Shown here piece by piece: positions 35,647 through 47,000 of a stretch of 64,000 nucleotides of DNA. A model generated the notes under the pieces. That model was not told the DNA's origin. It made no database searches and saw nothing but the letters and a program-made list of their open reading frames with translations. How positions within the stretch are numbered: position 1 is the first letter of the stretch; every line of letters starts with the position of its first letter. Both the position numbers and the translations under genes were made by a program. Source of the DNA: Autumnicola musiva (GTDB lineage Bacteria > Bacteroidota > Bacteroidia > Flavobacteriales > Flavobacteriaceae); the NCBI RefSeq assembly GCF_031846585.1, contig NZ_JAVRHK010000002.1:1-64000 (forward strand), written 5' to 3'.

Positions 35647-36356
35647 GCCTTACGTGCGTAATAATTGATGATGAACCTCTGGCTATTAAGGTTATAAAGA
35701 ATTTTATCGAACAGATGAACGAATTAACCCTGAAGTCTACTTTTAACAATGCTGTGGAGAGTATACAATATATTCAGGAACATGAGGAAATAGATCTGAT
35801 TTTTCTGGACATTAATATGCCCATGTTGGACGGGTACAGCTTTTTAGAAAGTCTGAAGAAAAAACCCGATGTAATTATTACCACCGCGCATGAAGAATAT
35901 GCTGTAAAAGGATACGAAATGGAAATTTTAGATTATCTGGTAAAACCAGTTTCTTTCCCTAGGTTTGTTAAGGCAATAAACAAAGCCAAAAGTCAAAATT
36001 CTATTCATGTTTCTTCAAAAACACAAACACAAACACAAACAGAAGCAGAGCACATCTTTATAAAGATTGATAAAAAGCTCATGAAGAAGATCTATCTGGA
36101 AGAGATACTGGTAGTAGAAAGTTTGAAAGATTATATAAAAATTGTCACCCTTACCGGGAAATATATAGTTCACCAGACCTTGAGCAGCTTTACCGATTCG
36201 CTCCCTCAAGACAGGTTTATTCGTATACACCGCAGCTACACTATTGCCATTTCCAAAGTACAGGCCATAGAAGGTAGCAGCGTAGAAATTGCAGGTTTCA
36301 GATATGTAATTGGTCGGAGTTATCTTAGTAAATTTAAGGAGGCCATTCTAAAATAG
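35643..36356 (+). CDS. LytTR-family response regulator
   Basis: The 237-residue protein has a receiver domain with Asp9/Asp10 and the phosphorylated Asp56 ('LIFLDINMPMLDG'), Lys in 'LVKPVSF' and a C-terminal LytTR DNA-binding domain (about 140-237) with 'VESLKDYIKI' and 'RIHRSYTIAISKV'. The linker includes an in-frame hexanucleotide repeat encoding Gln-Thr pairs. It is partnered with the kinase by a 4-base overlap. The IS256 remnant begins directly after its stop codon, but the C-terminus ('KFKEAILK') looks complete. Confidence 0.9.
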   Translation: MSLTCVIIDDEPLAIKVIKNFIEQMNELTLKSTFNNAVESIQYIQEHEEIDLIFLDINMPMLDGYSFLESLKKKPDVIITTAHEEYAVKGYEMEILDYLVKPVSFPRFVKAINKAKSQNSIHVSSKTQTQTQTEAEHIFIKIDKKLMKKIYLEEILVVESLKDYIKIVTLTGKYIVHQTLSSFTDSLPQDRFIRIHRSYTIAISKVQAIEGSSVEIAGFRYVIGRSYLSKFKEAILK

Positions 36357-36884
36357 ACACTATCCCACAAAGTGTATAAAGTTTAAATAACAGGGGGTGG
36401 ACTTTTTTAAAGTTTGACCCTTTTTCATAGATTGTTAGGAACTGATTTAAAATGATACCTCAATTCCTGATGGGCATTAACCACTTTTTAGTAGCTTCCC
36501 TTGTAGCCAAATATAAAGACTTCATAACGGCCTCATCTGTTGGAAGGATAATTTATTTTTGGTTTACTTCCTGATTTTCCCATTGAGGTTCTCGATAAGG
36601 TTAGTGGTCGTTTGGGGACCATCATGGGATTAAAGGAAGAGCATTGCGATCCCTGGGAACCTGGATCTGTGATTCCCCGAAGGACGTTTGTACCATTTTC
36701 TGACCAAAACCATAACGAGCACTAAGGTTATCGAACTTGTAGTTTTTATTATAGCCCAGATGGCCATCGAGTTCACCTTCAAGCATCTTTTCGATACCTC
36801 GCTTTTTGAATTGTTTCAAAAAGCCGTTGAGTTCGTCTCCGCTTTTGAACTGCTTCAAAAACTCAATTTATGAGATAGTACTCT
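36357..36884 (-). mobile_element. IS256-family insertion sequence remnant
   Basis: Minus-strand sequence from 36858 encodes the start of an IS256-type transposase ('KQFKSGDELNGFLKQF', 'KMLEGELDGHLGYNK', 'TSFGESQIQVPRDR'). It then jumps to the C-terminal part ('NLIENLNGKIR', 'LYLATREATKKWLMPIRN', 'ILNQFLTIYEKGS'), with the central catalytic region deleted, a frameshift and stop codons. The outer ends show short imperfect inverted repeats (ACACTATCCC near 36357, GAGATAGTAC near 36872). It cannot move on its own. It sits between the LytTR gene and the AraC gene. Confidence 0.85.
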
Positions 36885-36896
36885 AAAATAAAATTT

Positions 36897-37931
36897 TTAA
36901 TCTTGCTTTCTTCTTGTTTTTAAAAAATACTTCGGATTCACTCCGTACTTTTCTTTGAAGATTTTAGAGAAATAACTACGGTTGTTAAGCCCTATAGCCA
37001 CTACAATTTCAGAAATATTCCTGTCTGAATTAATCAGCATCCCTTTAGCTGCCTCCAGTTTAATATGCTGCATGTATTTATTAACAGTAAGATCATATAC
37101 ATATTTAAAGCCTTCCTGTAGTTTGTTGACATTTGTGCCTGCTTCTTTGGCCAGCGATTCCACTGTAAGATTACTTCCAAGATCCCCCTGAATTCTTTTA
37201 GCCACATAATCTACTTTTTGAATGTCTGATTTTCTTAAGATTTGAGGTAGCCTGTCTTCATCCTCATCATCCTGATATTGGGAAATCTGGATAACCAACA
37301 TTTCAAAAGCTTTACCCTCAAGAAACAAAGACCTCAAAAACCCGGTAAGGTCCTTACGATTTATTTCATCCATTAAATCGGCAGCTTTAATACTGTAATT
37401 ACCCTGATAGAAAAATTGCCTTTCAGAAACTTCATCTATAAAAAGTTCTTTCAAGGTGGGGTTCAGATCCTTGAAATCATAATTAGACCTGTGAGTAAAA
37501 ACCGACCTTATTATTTCCAGGCTGGAAACATAAGTGGACTCATTAGCTTTAAAATGCAGGGAATGGCCATTGTAGCCGCTACTTGAAACTATAATATTCT
37601 GATAAGTATCAATAGTATTGATTTTATGGGCGTCCTGAAAAGAATGACCTACCCTACCTTCTGAACAAAAAATAAATTTTAAGGGATGTACGGTATTTAA
37701 AATAAAGCCAATCTCCACATCCTGAAAAAACTTACAATTATAGGTAATAATTCCTATGCCGGAGTCAAAATTTGCACCTCTTATATAACCTTCTCCTATA
37801 TCTTCCGGAAGATTCACTGTTAATTCTCCACTCCCATCTGTTATAGAAGCATTTAAGGATTCTGCAATGTCATAAATTATTTCCTTTACTGGTAAGGTCT
37901 TAACGTCTATTCTCATATTGTGGGGCTTCAT
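36897..37931 (-). CDS. AraC-family transcriptional regulator
   Basis: The 344-residue protein has a C-terminal AraC HTH domain: 'NLTVESLAKEAGTNVNKLQEGFKYVY' as helix-turn-helix 1 (given in parts in the text) and 'NISEIVVAIGLNNRSYFSKIFKEKYG' as HTH 2, ending 'NPKYFLKTRRK'. The N-terminal 230 residues resemble no ligand domain I can name. The ATG at 37916 is an alternative start. It is divergent from the small gene at 38174 and the arsenosugar operon, so it could regulate either that operon or the glycan locus. Confidence 0.85.
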   Translation of the reverse strand: MKPHNMRIDVKTLPVKEIIYDIAESLNASITDGSGELTVNLPEDIGEGYIRGANFDSGIGIITYNCKFFQDVEIGFILNTVHPLKFIFCSEGRVGHSFQDAHKINTIDTYQNIIVSSSGYNGHSLHFKANESTYVSSLEIIRSVFTHRSNYDFKDLNPTLKELFIDEVSERQFFYQGNYSIKAADLMDEINRKDLTGFLRSLFLEGKAFEMLVIQISQYQDDEDEDRLPQILRKSDIQKVDYVAKRIQGDLGSNLTVESLAKEAGTNVNKLQEGFKYVYDLTVNKYMQHIKLEAAKGMLINSDRNISEIVVAIGLNNRSYFSKIFKEKYGVNPKYFLKTRRKQD

Positions 37932-38173
37932 CAGCCACTTATATTCACCCGCAAAGGGTCTGATCTAATTCAACAATTTTTAAAATCTCCCTGCTTAAAC
38001 CAAGGTTGTAGTAAAATTAATATTTGCCAATAATTCCAACATATACACTGTAGATATTATGGCAATACAGGTAACAGTCGTTTGAAAAACGTTAGAACCC
38101 GTTGTTAATGTGGCACGGAAACATCATATAACCATTGTTTACAGTAATAATTAAACTAATAACAGTAATTAAA

Positions 38174-38365
38174 ATGGATAAAAACATAGAAATTTGCTCA
38201 ATAATTCAAAGGCTGAACTTCGCACATTTTGTCTTTTTTAACCTCCCGAGAAATATGACATTATTCTTAATTTTACTTGGCCTCGAAATCCTGATTGTAC
38301 TTATAATTTCCTTTTTCCTTCTAAGAAAAATTCACAGAGTTAACAGGAATAGTAATCCTTTTTAG
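38174..38365 (+). CDS. Small hypothetical membrane protein, doubtful
   Basis: The 63-residue frame from an ATG has one strong hydrophobic helix ('LFLILLGLEILIVLIISFFLL') followed by a basic tail (RKIHRVNRNSN). I do not recognise it. It lies between the AraC gene and the arsenosugar operon. It could be a small membrane peptide or chance. The next 209 bases hold nothing I can identify apart from the likely promoter of the following operon. Confidence 0.3.
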   Translation: MDKNIEICSIIQRLNFAHFVFFNLPRNMTLFLILLGLEILIVLIISFFLLRKIHRVNRNSNPF

Positions 38366-38574
38366 AGTAGATTATATTTTATAAATATACCTGATCTTCA
38401 ATTTATACAATTTTCTCCAACTTCCCCAAATTTATCAAGATTCTTTAACTATTGTTGATGAATTTTAATTGGTTTCCTGGAAATCTTAATTTTTATTTTC
38501 TTTTATTTTAGCATTTCATTTATTCAATCCTTATGGGGAGTCGAGTTCAAACTGTTATATTTAAATAAAATATT

Positions 38575-38910
38575 ATGTCTAAAAATTATTACGATCCAGC
38601 CGATTTGCGAAAATTCGGAGAAATTACAGAATGGAGTGAAGAACTGGGAAATAAGTTCTTTGACTATTACGGAAAAGTTTTTGAAGAGGGAGCCCTTTCC
38701 GCCAGGGAAAAATCTTTAATCGCCCTTGCCGTGAGCCACGTGGTAAAATGTCCTTATTGTATTGATGCCTATACCAAAGACGGACTTCAGAGAGGCATTA
38801 CCAAAGAAGAAATGATGGAAGCTGTACATGCAGGAGCGGCTATAGAAAGTGGCGCCACTTTGGTACACGGTGTACAAATGATGAATAAGTACAAAAAATT
38901 AAGTATGTAA
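38575..38910 (+). CDS. Arsenosugar biosynthesis-associated peroxidase-like protein (AhpD family)
   Basis: The 111-residue protein is a small AhpD-like (carboxymuconolactone decarboxylase fold) protein with the redox motif Cys59-Pro-Tyr-Cys62 in 'SHVVKCPYCIDAYTKDG'. 'REKSLIALAVS' before it is also conserved. It is the usual first gene of Bacteroidota arsenosugar clusters, where a thiol-redox role on arsenic intermediates is presumed. ArsS follows 101 bases downstream. Peroxidase activity has not been shown for this subgroup as far as I know. Confidence 0.85.
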   Translation: MSKNYYDPADLRKFGEITEWSEELGNKFFDYYGKVFEEGALSAREKSLIALAVSHVVKCPYCIDAYTKDGLQRGITKEEMMEAVHAGAAIESGATLVHGVQMMNKYKKLSM

Positions 38911-39011
38911 TTTCACCTGAAGCTGTTCGTCTAAACTTCTATAAAATTACGTTTACTTCTGATTTACTCTTCCCTTAGATCAGAAGATTTTGCGTTTATT
39001 GAATTTTCTCT

Positions 39012-40070
<1,059 letters not shown>

Positions 40071-40078
40071 CTTATTAA

Positions 40079-40693
40079 ATGCAGCAAAATAAAGAAAAGC
40101 GTTTACTTCTAATTTTTACCCGAAATCCCGAACCAGGGAAAGTTAAAACCCGGTTGGCCAAGGATATCGGGAATGACGCAGCCCTGGATATTTATAAATT
40201 TCTCCTGGACCACACGGTTTCTATTACAAAAAATCTGCCTGTAAAAAAGCAGGTTTTCTTTTCTGAAGTAATCCCGGGCAACGATAATTGGAAAGAAAAT
40301 ATCTATGAAAAAAAAATTCAGAAGGGAAAGGATCTTGGAGAACGAATGGAAAATGCTTTTAAAGAAGGTTTTCTTGCAGGGTTTCGCGAAATAATTATTA
40401 TTGGAAGCGACATCTACGATCTTAAACAACAGGACCTGGAGCTGGCTTTTGATGAACTTAAGAAGAACGATTATGTTATAGGCCCGGCGAGTGACGGAGG
40501 TTACTATTTATTAGGAATGAAATCCCTAAATCCCGATTTATTTAAAAATAAGGCCTGGGGCAGCAATTCAGTCTTAGAATCTACCCTTGAAGATATAAAA
40601 AACAACCAAATTAAATTACTCGAAGAGCGTAATGATGTAGATGTGTATTCAGACATTAAAGACCACCCTACCTTCAGTAAATTTTTAAAATAA
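40079..40693 (+). CDS. TIGR04282-type arsenosugar biosynthesis glycosyltransferase
   Basis: The 204-residue protein has the nucleotidyltransferase-like GT core with 'LLIFTRNPEPGKVKTRLAKDIG', 'QKGKDLGERMENAFKEGF', 'IIIGSDIYDL' and 'GPASDGGYYLLGM'. The family is found in arsenosugar clusters and may process the sugar moiety. It starts 9 bases after arsS and ends 8 bases before PNP, so these are one operon. The exact reaction is not established. Confidence 0.88.
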   Translation: MQQNKEKRLLLIFTRNPEPGKVKTRLAKDIGNDAALDIYKFLLDHTVSITKNLPVKKQVFFSEVIPGNDNWKENIYEKKIQKGKDLGERMENAFKEGFLAGFREIIIIGSDIYDLKQQDLELAFDELKKNDYVIGPASDGGYYLLGMKSLNPDLFKNKAWGSNSVLESTLEDIKNNQIKLLEERNDVDVYSDIKDHPTFSKFLK

Positions 40694-40700
40694 TGAATTT

Positions 40701-41513
40701 ATGATTAAAGAAATAGCAGAATCTACAGATTTTCTCAAGTCCAAAGGCTTTGATGCGCCTGAAATTGGAATAATTTTAGGAAGCGGCCTGGGAAAACTTG
40801 TGGAGGAAATTGAAATTGAATCAGAAGTAAGCTATAACCATATACCTTATTTTCCTACTGCCACTGTTGAATTCCATAAAGGAAAACTGATCTACGGAAG
40901 CATGGAAGGTAAAAAAGTAGTCGTAATGCAGGGTAGGTTCCACTTATATGAGGGTTATACCCTGCAGGATGTCACCTATCCGGTAAGGGTAATGAAACAT
41001 TTAGGCATACATAAATTACTGATTTCTAATGCTTCCGGTTCCATCAACTTAAACTTCAAAAAAGGTGAAATCATGCTTATAGACGATCATATCAACCTGC
41101 AGGGCGGTTCTCCCCTGGCTTTTAATGGAGTGGAACATCTGGGCGAGCGCTTTGTGGATATGAGCCAACCTTATAATCTTGAAATGAATAATTTATTGGA
41201 AACTGCCGCCAAAAATAACGGTATCACCCTGCACAAAGGTATTTATACCGCTGTCTTGGGGCCGCAACTGGAAACCCGGGCAGAATATCGTTACCTCAAA
41301 ATAATAGGTGCAGATGCCGTGGGTATGAGTACCGTTCCTGAAGTTATTGTTGCCAATCATTTAAGAATTCCGGTTTCCGCGGTGTCGGTGATTACAGATG
41401 AAGGTAATCCTGATGATTTAGAACCTGTAGATATTAACGATATTCTGGCTATGGCTGCAAAAGCCGAACCGCAAATGATCACACTTTTTAAAGAAGTAAT
41501 TAAAGCACTGTAA
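40701..41513 (+). CDS. Purine-nucleoside phosphorylase
   Basis: The 270-residue trimeric-type PNP has 'IGIILGSGLGKL' (phosphate site), 'VVMQGRFHLYEGY', 'LLISNASGSIN', 'GVYTAVLGPQLETRAEYR' in the form 'GIYTAVLGPQLETRAEYR', and 'MSTVPEVIVANH' (purine site). In this setting it could release adenine from the deoxyadenosyl-arsenic compound made by ArsS, leaving an arsenic-bearing sugar phosphate. That role is inferred from the cluster. A general salvage function is also possible. It ends 2 bases before the arsM 5' half. Confidence 0.9.
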   Translation: MIKEIAESTDFLKSKGFDAPEIGIILGSGLGKLVEEIEIESEVSYNHIPYFPTATVEFHKGKLIYGSMEGKKVVVMQGRFHLYEGYTLQDVTYPVRVMKHLGIHKLLISNASGSINLNFKKGEIMLIDDHINLQGGSPLAFNGVEHLGERFVDMSQPYNLEMNNLLETAAKNNGITLHKGIYTAVLGPQLETRAEYRYLKIIGADAVGMSTVPEVIVANHLRIPVSAVSVITDEGNPDDLEPVDINDILAMAAKAEPQMITLFKEVIKAL

Positions 41514-41515
41514 AT

Positions 41516-41852
41516 ATGAGCTACCTTGAAACCACCAGAAACGTTTACCGTGACGCTGCATTGACTCCCGACGTGGGATTATGCTGCACCACAAATCCTG
41601 TTTGGGAATTACCTGGCCTTAAAATTCCTAAAATCATGCAGGAGATGAACTACGGTTGCGGCAGCACCGTGCACCCCAGAGATCTTTCCAATAATCCCAG
41701 TATATTATATGTTGGCGTTGGCGGCGGAATGGAACTGCTTCAGTTCGCTTATTTTTCACGGAAAGAAAATGGTGTTATAGGGGTAGATTCTGTTGATGAA
41801 ATGCTGGAGGCTTCAAGAAAGAATTTTAATGAAGCTGAACTTCAGAATGAAT
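41516..41852 (+). pseudogene. arsM: arsM, 5' half (arsenite methyltransferase), split by inversion
   Basis: The frame from the ATG at 41516 encodes the N-terminus of ArsM. It includes 'LTPDVGLCCTTNPVWELPG' with the paired cysteines, 'IMQEMNYGCGSTVHP', and the SAM-binding loop 'ILYVGVGGGMELLQFAYF'. It runs undamaged to 'NEAELQNE' and stops at a TAA created where CBM9-like sequence begins, at TGAAT 41848-41852. The remaining part of the gene is on the minus strand at 28242-28878. Joining the two at TGAAT gives '...AELQNEWFKSS...' in frame. The 112-residue fragment lacks most of the methyltransferase fold. Confidence 0.93.
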
Positions 41853-42170
41853 AATCCCGGAGATATTGATAATTCCTGGGAAGTAGAAATCGTGATGCCC
41901 TGGGAAGTTTTGACAGAAGCCAGCAACAGTGGTGAAATTCCGGTAAATTATTTTTGGCGTATGAATTTCTCACGTGTTATGGGACCACGTTCTTGAAAAT
42001 GGTACTTCTTCCAGGAAGAAGGATGAGAACGGAAATTTTTTGCCGGAGTACAATTGGGTATGGGCTCTGCATGGCATCAATATGCATAAGCCGGAGCATT
42101 GGGACTACGTTTATTTTAGCGATAAAAAACCTTCAGCTATTCCTGAAGATGAATATATTCGCTGAAAATG
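41848..42170 (+). pseudogene. CBM9-like carbohydrate-binding protein, 3' half, degenerate
   Basis: After TGAAT the sequence encodes 'NNPGDIDNSWEVEIVMPWE', 'WRMNFSRV', then, after a two-base deletion near 41978, 'WDHVLENGTSSRKKDENG', 'FLPEYNWVW' and 'HKPEHWDYVYFSDKK', ending 'PEDEYIR' at a TGA where Trp is expected. These are the C-terminal blocks of the same CBM9-like family whose N-terminal half is at 28874-29365. Joining both at TGAAT gives 'NGTLNNPGD' in frame. The protein was probably an exported glycan-binding or processing partner of the GH130 gene. Confidence 0.85.
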
Positions 42171-42262
42171 TATGAATTATATCGTGCCCAAACATGATCT
42201 TGCTACATTTGGTGGGACACTAAGTTAAGGGTAATAATTAAAAACCTTAACTTTATAAAACG

Positions 42263-43016
42263 ATGAAGGAAAATAATCAAAAGCCATTTTCCCAATTCAA
42301 CCATGAGTGTGAAGAAGCCTCTCCAAGATATTATGCGGTACAGCTTTTAGATTATGATATAAAGGCTGAACTTACAGCAACACAAAGAACCGGAATCCAG
42401 CGATTCACCTTTCCTGAAGATAGCCTTTTTGTGCCGCAGGATATTCCGGGGCTAATCCAAAAGACCGGAGGAAAAGAATGCTTTACTCAGAAACTGGATT
42501 CCATGTTTAACTGGTATCCGAAAAGGGGAGATAAATCGCCTATTTTTAGTAGCGGAATGATTGGCCAGTATGTCCATGGAAATGAGCCCAGCCATCATGT
42601 GACTTATCTATATGATTATATGGGCATACCGTCAGAAATCCAGCGGCTGGTTCATGAAATCCTTACTGAACAATACAAAAACGAGCCTAAAGGGCACTGC
42701 GGAAATGGAGATTGCGGGCAAATGTTTTCCTGGTATATCTTCAGTTCGCCAAGATTTTATCTCGTAAATCCGGCGCAGGGTACTTATTTATTAGGAGCCC
42801 CTTTATCTGAGCAGGCTAAAATTCAGTTAGAAGATGATAAGAAATTTGTCGTAAGAACAACCATTTTTAGCCCGGAAAATCAATTTGTTGCGAATATCAA
42901 ATTGAAATATATTACCCATAAATAAATTACGAGCGGTGGAGATTTACTATTTTGAAATGATAAACGAACCGGTAGATGATATGCTGAAAACGCCGGAGCC
43001 GAATATAATTTATTGA
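42263..43016 (+). pseudogene. Second GH92 alpha-mannosidase, truncated and internally deleted
   Basis: The 220-codon frame is a composite. Residues 11-55 match an N-terminal GH92 region ('EEASPRYYAVQLLDYDIKAEL', given in parts: EEASPRYY, DYDIKAEL, 'GIQRFTFPED'). The rest matches the C-terminal region ('GKECFTQKLDSMF', 'GMIGQYVHGNEPSHHVTYLY', 'CGNGDCGQMFSWYIFSS'). The several hundred residues normally between them are gone, as is the 5' end. After the stop at 42925 the tail continues as 'ITSGGDLLF' and, in another frame, 'EMINEPVDDML'. The first ten codons and the 40 bases before them do not look like GH92 and may come from a lost mobile element. Confidence 0.8.
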
Positions 43017-43165
43017 TTTTTAATTAATTATTTGAAGATAAAGTCATCCTTACCTAATTCAGGGCTTATTGGAAAATAACATATGAGATGCTGAAACAAG
43101 TGCAGCATCATTGTAACGAAAATTGTTTCCGATTTATGACAGAATAAAACCTAAACCACGATTTT

Positions 43166-43600
43166 ATGAAATTGGTTAAAATATTGCTTTTTTATTCTAA
43201 TTACTGCTACAAGCTGTGGCGAAAAAAATCCTTCTTTTAAGAAGAAGATTTGGTTCTGGTATCAAAGAAATAGTAGCCTATGCGCAGGAAAAAGAATCCG
43301 CGTAACTCCTGAAATAGAAATGCCGACACCCGTAATGTGTACCATTGCTGCTTACCCGTGGTGGTCCTGTGCCGGTGAGCCTATTGCGGTATCCTCAGAC
43401 GGTATCTGGCCAATTACCAGCATTTACTGCGCAGGAAAGGATTCCACTTTTAAGTTTCTGGAAGAGGTTCTTACAGAAGTCATGGAACTGTTTCAGGAAA
43501 ATATATTCACGTAGGCGGAGATGAAGCCATAAAAACCAACTGGAAAATCTGTCCGGATTGCTAGCGCAGGATTAAGGAAAAAGGACTTGGTTCCCTCGCA
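43166..43600 (+). pseudogene. GH20 beta-N-acetylhexosaminidase remnant
   Basis: An ATG at 43166 begins a lipoprotein-type signal ('MKLVKILLF', then 'ITATSCGEKNPSF' in a shifted frame). After a large deletion the sequence gives 'GIKEIVAYAQEK', 'TPEIEMP', 'IAAYPWWSCAGEPIA', 'SDGIWPI', 'DSTFKFLEEVLTEVMELF' and 'HVGGDEAIKTNWKICPDC'. The last includes the GH20 catalytic His-Gly-Gly-Asp-Glu type motif. Several frameshifts and a TAG (after PDC) interrupt it. Intact GH20 enzymes remove terminal GlcNAc or GalNAc, consistent with N-glycan use. Confidence 0.8.
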
Positions 43601-43614
43601 GCCGGTTTATACTC

Positions 43615-43727
43615 TGGTCAAGCCATCTTTTCAGAAAATCAACGTTCATCTCGATGAGAATTATTTTTCCTGTGAAACCTTGACCATAGAATCAACCTTC
43701 TACAGAAAATCTAAACCTAAAGATTAA
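43615..43727 (+). pseudogene. C-terminal fragment of a GH92-like protein, tentative
   Basis: A short frame ends with 'KPSFQKINVHLDENYFSCETLTIE', given in parts (PSFQKINVHLDEN, YFSCETLTIE). This resembles the C-terminal beta-sandwich strand of GH92, for example 'PIFQKSTINLENE' in the intact GH92 of this window. It directly follows the GH20 remnant and is probably the leftover of another deleted glycosidase gene. Confidence 0.4.
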
Positions 43728-43735
43728 TAAATAAC

Positions 43736-44029
43736 AAGGTTTTCAAAAATTTCCTTATCAATTTCATAACATAAGACTTTTCTAAAAAAAATACTGATTC
43801 AATGATTTTTTAATTAAATTAATTAGTGTATGATTCAAATAAAGCTAAAAAATGTATTTATTCCATTAATCAAAACGATTTTTAAATAAAAGTTGTTTAG
43901 CTATGGAGAGATGTTGTCCGTCGAAATAATTTTAAAGTAGTTAAGTTTTTACTAATATTTAAGATAAAATTAATAAATATTGGTTTTAGCGAAATTTAAG
44001 TGCTTATCAGAATCAAATTAGTTATACGT
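43736..44029. other. Intergenic leader of the susC operon
   Basis: This very AT-rich stretch of about 290 bases separates the glycosidase remnants from susC and must contain the susC promoter. I find no exact TTG/TAnnTTTG pair. No coding frame is supported. Confidence 0.4.
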
Positions 44030-47000
44030 ATGGTCAAAAAAATATTTTTTTTATTGTGTATTGGTTTGGGATTGCCTCAAATTATTTCGGCACAGGAACA
44101 AACTGTCAGTGGAATTGTTACTGAAGTGGGAAGCGGCATGCCATTGCCGGGAGTTACAGTTATGGAAAAAAGAACCTCTAATGGAACTTCTACAGATTTT
44201 AATGGGGATTTTTCATTAGCAGTTGGGGAAAATACCATTCTGGTGTTTTCTATGATTGGTTATGAAACCCAAGAAGTTCCTGTGACTTCTGGAGAATTAA
44301 ATGTTGAGATGCAAATAAATACGGAAGCTTTGGACGAAGTGGTGGTGACAGCACTGGGGATAAAAAGGGAAGAGAGAGCACTGGCATACAATGTGCAAGA
44401 AATTGAGTCGCAGGAAATAGTACAGGTTAAGGATGCCAATTTCATAAATAGCCTTGCGGGTAAAGTTGCCGGTGTGAACATAAGTACCAGTTCTACCGGT
44501 ATTGGTGGTTCTGCAAGGGTGGTAATGCGTGGTACAAAATCAATTTCAGGTAATAATAATGCATTGTATGTAGTAGACGGTATTCCGCTGCCTTCACTGC
44601 AGTCTGATCAACCATCTGACATTTTTTCTGGAGCTGGCCAAACAGGGGATGGAATTTCAATTTTTAATCCTGAAGACATAGAATCTGTAACAGTGTTGAG
44701 TGGACCTGCAGCAGCAGCTCTGTATGGTAGTGCCGCTGCTAATGGTGTTGTAATGGTCACCACAAAAAGTGGTCAGGAAGAAGGAATGACTGTGAATTTT
44801 TCAAATAATACCACTTTCTTTTCTCCTTTTGTGTTGCCCGACTTTCAAAACCTTTATGGTGTTACTGAAGCAGGTAGCTATTCCAGTTGGGGGGATGAAC
44901 TTTCTGAGCCAAGTTCTTACGATCCAACTGATTTTTTCCAAACTGGGTTCAATGTAACAAATTCAGTTAGTATTTCAACAGGTACAGATAAAAATCAGAC
45001 CTATTTTTCGGCTTCTTCTGTAGCTGCGGAAGGTATTATAAATAACAATAATTTGGACAGGTATAACTTCTCATTCAGGAACACCAGTAATTTTCTTGAT
45101 GATAAATTATCCATGGATATTACTGCCATGTATATGTATACCGAAGAGCAAAACATGCTAGCACAGGGTCAATATTTTAATCCATTAATACCTATATATC
45201 TATTTCCTCCGGGAAGAGATATTAGAAAATATCAGGTTTTTGAACGGTATAACCCTACTCGAAATTTCCAAACACAGTATTGGCCTTTTGGCGATCAGGG
45301 GTTTCAGATGCAAAACCCATACTGGATTACCCAAAGAAACATCTTCAATAATGATAAGAATAGATATTTGATGAGCGGATCTTTAAATTATGATATATAT
45401 GAAGGGATCAGCATAACTGGAAGGGTGAAATTCGACAGAAATAATGCATTAAACGAAAGGAAATACTATGCCTCTACGGCTGGTTTATTTGCAGGTGAAA
45501 ATGGAGCTTACTATAGGCAGAATGCTGATACAAGGCAATTATACACCGATGTTATAATGAATATGAACAAGCAGGTGGAAGATTTCTCAATTTCAGCAAA
45601 TATCGGGGCGAGCTTACAGGATGTGGAATATGATTTTTCCACCTTCGGTGGCAATCTTCAAGGAGTACCAAATTTATTTGCGTTACATAATATAAACCTT
45701 AATCAGGCTGAAACTTTACAAAATGGATATCATGACCAAACGCAGGCAATATTCGCAACAGCTCAGGTTGGGTATAAAAATATGGCTTTTCTTGATGTTT
45801 CTGCCAGAAACGATTGGGTGTCTGCCCTGGCAAATACCGATGCAAACTCCATTTTTTATCCTTCTGTAGGACTATCCGCTATAGTTTCAGATTTATTTGA
45901 TTTTAATTCTGATACATTTTCATATTTAAAAGCCAGGGCTTCATATAGTGAGGTAGGAAATGCGCCCCAGCGCTATATCTCTATAGCAACTTACCCGGTT
46001 ATTAATGGATACCCGCAAACAAGTACTTTTCTTCCTGCAACAGGTTTAGAACCAGAACGAACAGAATCTTTTGAGGTAGGTATTAATGCCAGGTTATGGA
46101 ATAGGTTAAAGATCGATTTAACAGCTTACACCTCATCTACCTATAATCAATTGTTTAATCCTTCACTTTCATCAAGTTCAGGGTATGATAGTTTCTATGT
46201 TAATGCAGGGCAAATAGACAATAAAGGTATTGAGCTTTCTGTAGGTTATGATCAGGAATTTGGAGATTTAAAGTGGTCTTCGAATCTTACCTATTCACTT
46301 AACAGAAATAAAATTGAACAATTATTACCTTCTTATACTATAGAAGAGACTGGTGAAACTGTTTCTCTTGATAGTTTAAACATGGGAGGCACCGGAAGTT
46401 ATAGGATGATTTTGACCGAAGGCGGATCAATGGGCGATATTTATGTAAACACCTTAAGGAGGGATGCTCAAGGTTATATTTATGTAAATCCTATGAATTA
46501 TAGCGTTTCACCGGATCAAGAAAGATTTGTGAAAGCAGGAAATTCCAATCCTGATTATATGATAGGGTTTAGAAATTCCTTTGAATATAAGGGTTTTAAT
46601 TTGGGGTTTTTAGTCAATGCCAGGGTTGGTGGTGAAGTAGTTTCGGTTACACAGGCAATTATGGATGCCTATGGGGTTTCTGAGGCATCAGCGCAGGCCA
46701 GAGATGACGGTGGTGTTCTCGTAAATGGATTCCGAGTGCCCTCACAAAGCTATTATCAAGTTGTTGGTGGCGGCACATCAGGAATTGGCTCACGCTATGT
46801 TTATAGTGCAACCAATGTAAGGTTGGCTGAAGTGTCCCTGGGATATAACCTGGATTTTGAAAATAAGTTTCTTGGATTGAAGAATCTCAATTTCTCCCTA
46901 ATAGGACGTAACTTATTTATGTTTTACAACAAGGCACCGTTTGATCCACAAGCCACTGCAAATACAGGAACTTATTATCAAGGCGTAGATTATTTTATGC

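Noticed and set aside
36357..36884. IS256 remnant as the cause of the inversion
   Set aside because: It lies well inside the inverted segment and neither breakpoint has IS sequence; both show only the shared TGAAT.
41954..42175. Two overlapping frames of 63-73 codons as separate small genes
   Set aside because: One is the frameshifted continuation of the CBM9-like pseudogene and the other is its shadow.
43320..43514. A 64-codon frame as a small gene
   Set aside because: It is an internal piece of the GH20 remnant, with homologous sequence continuing on both sides in other frames.
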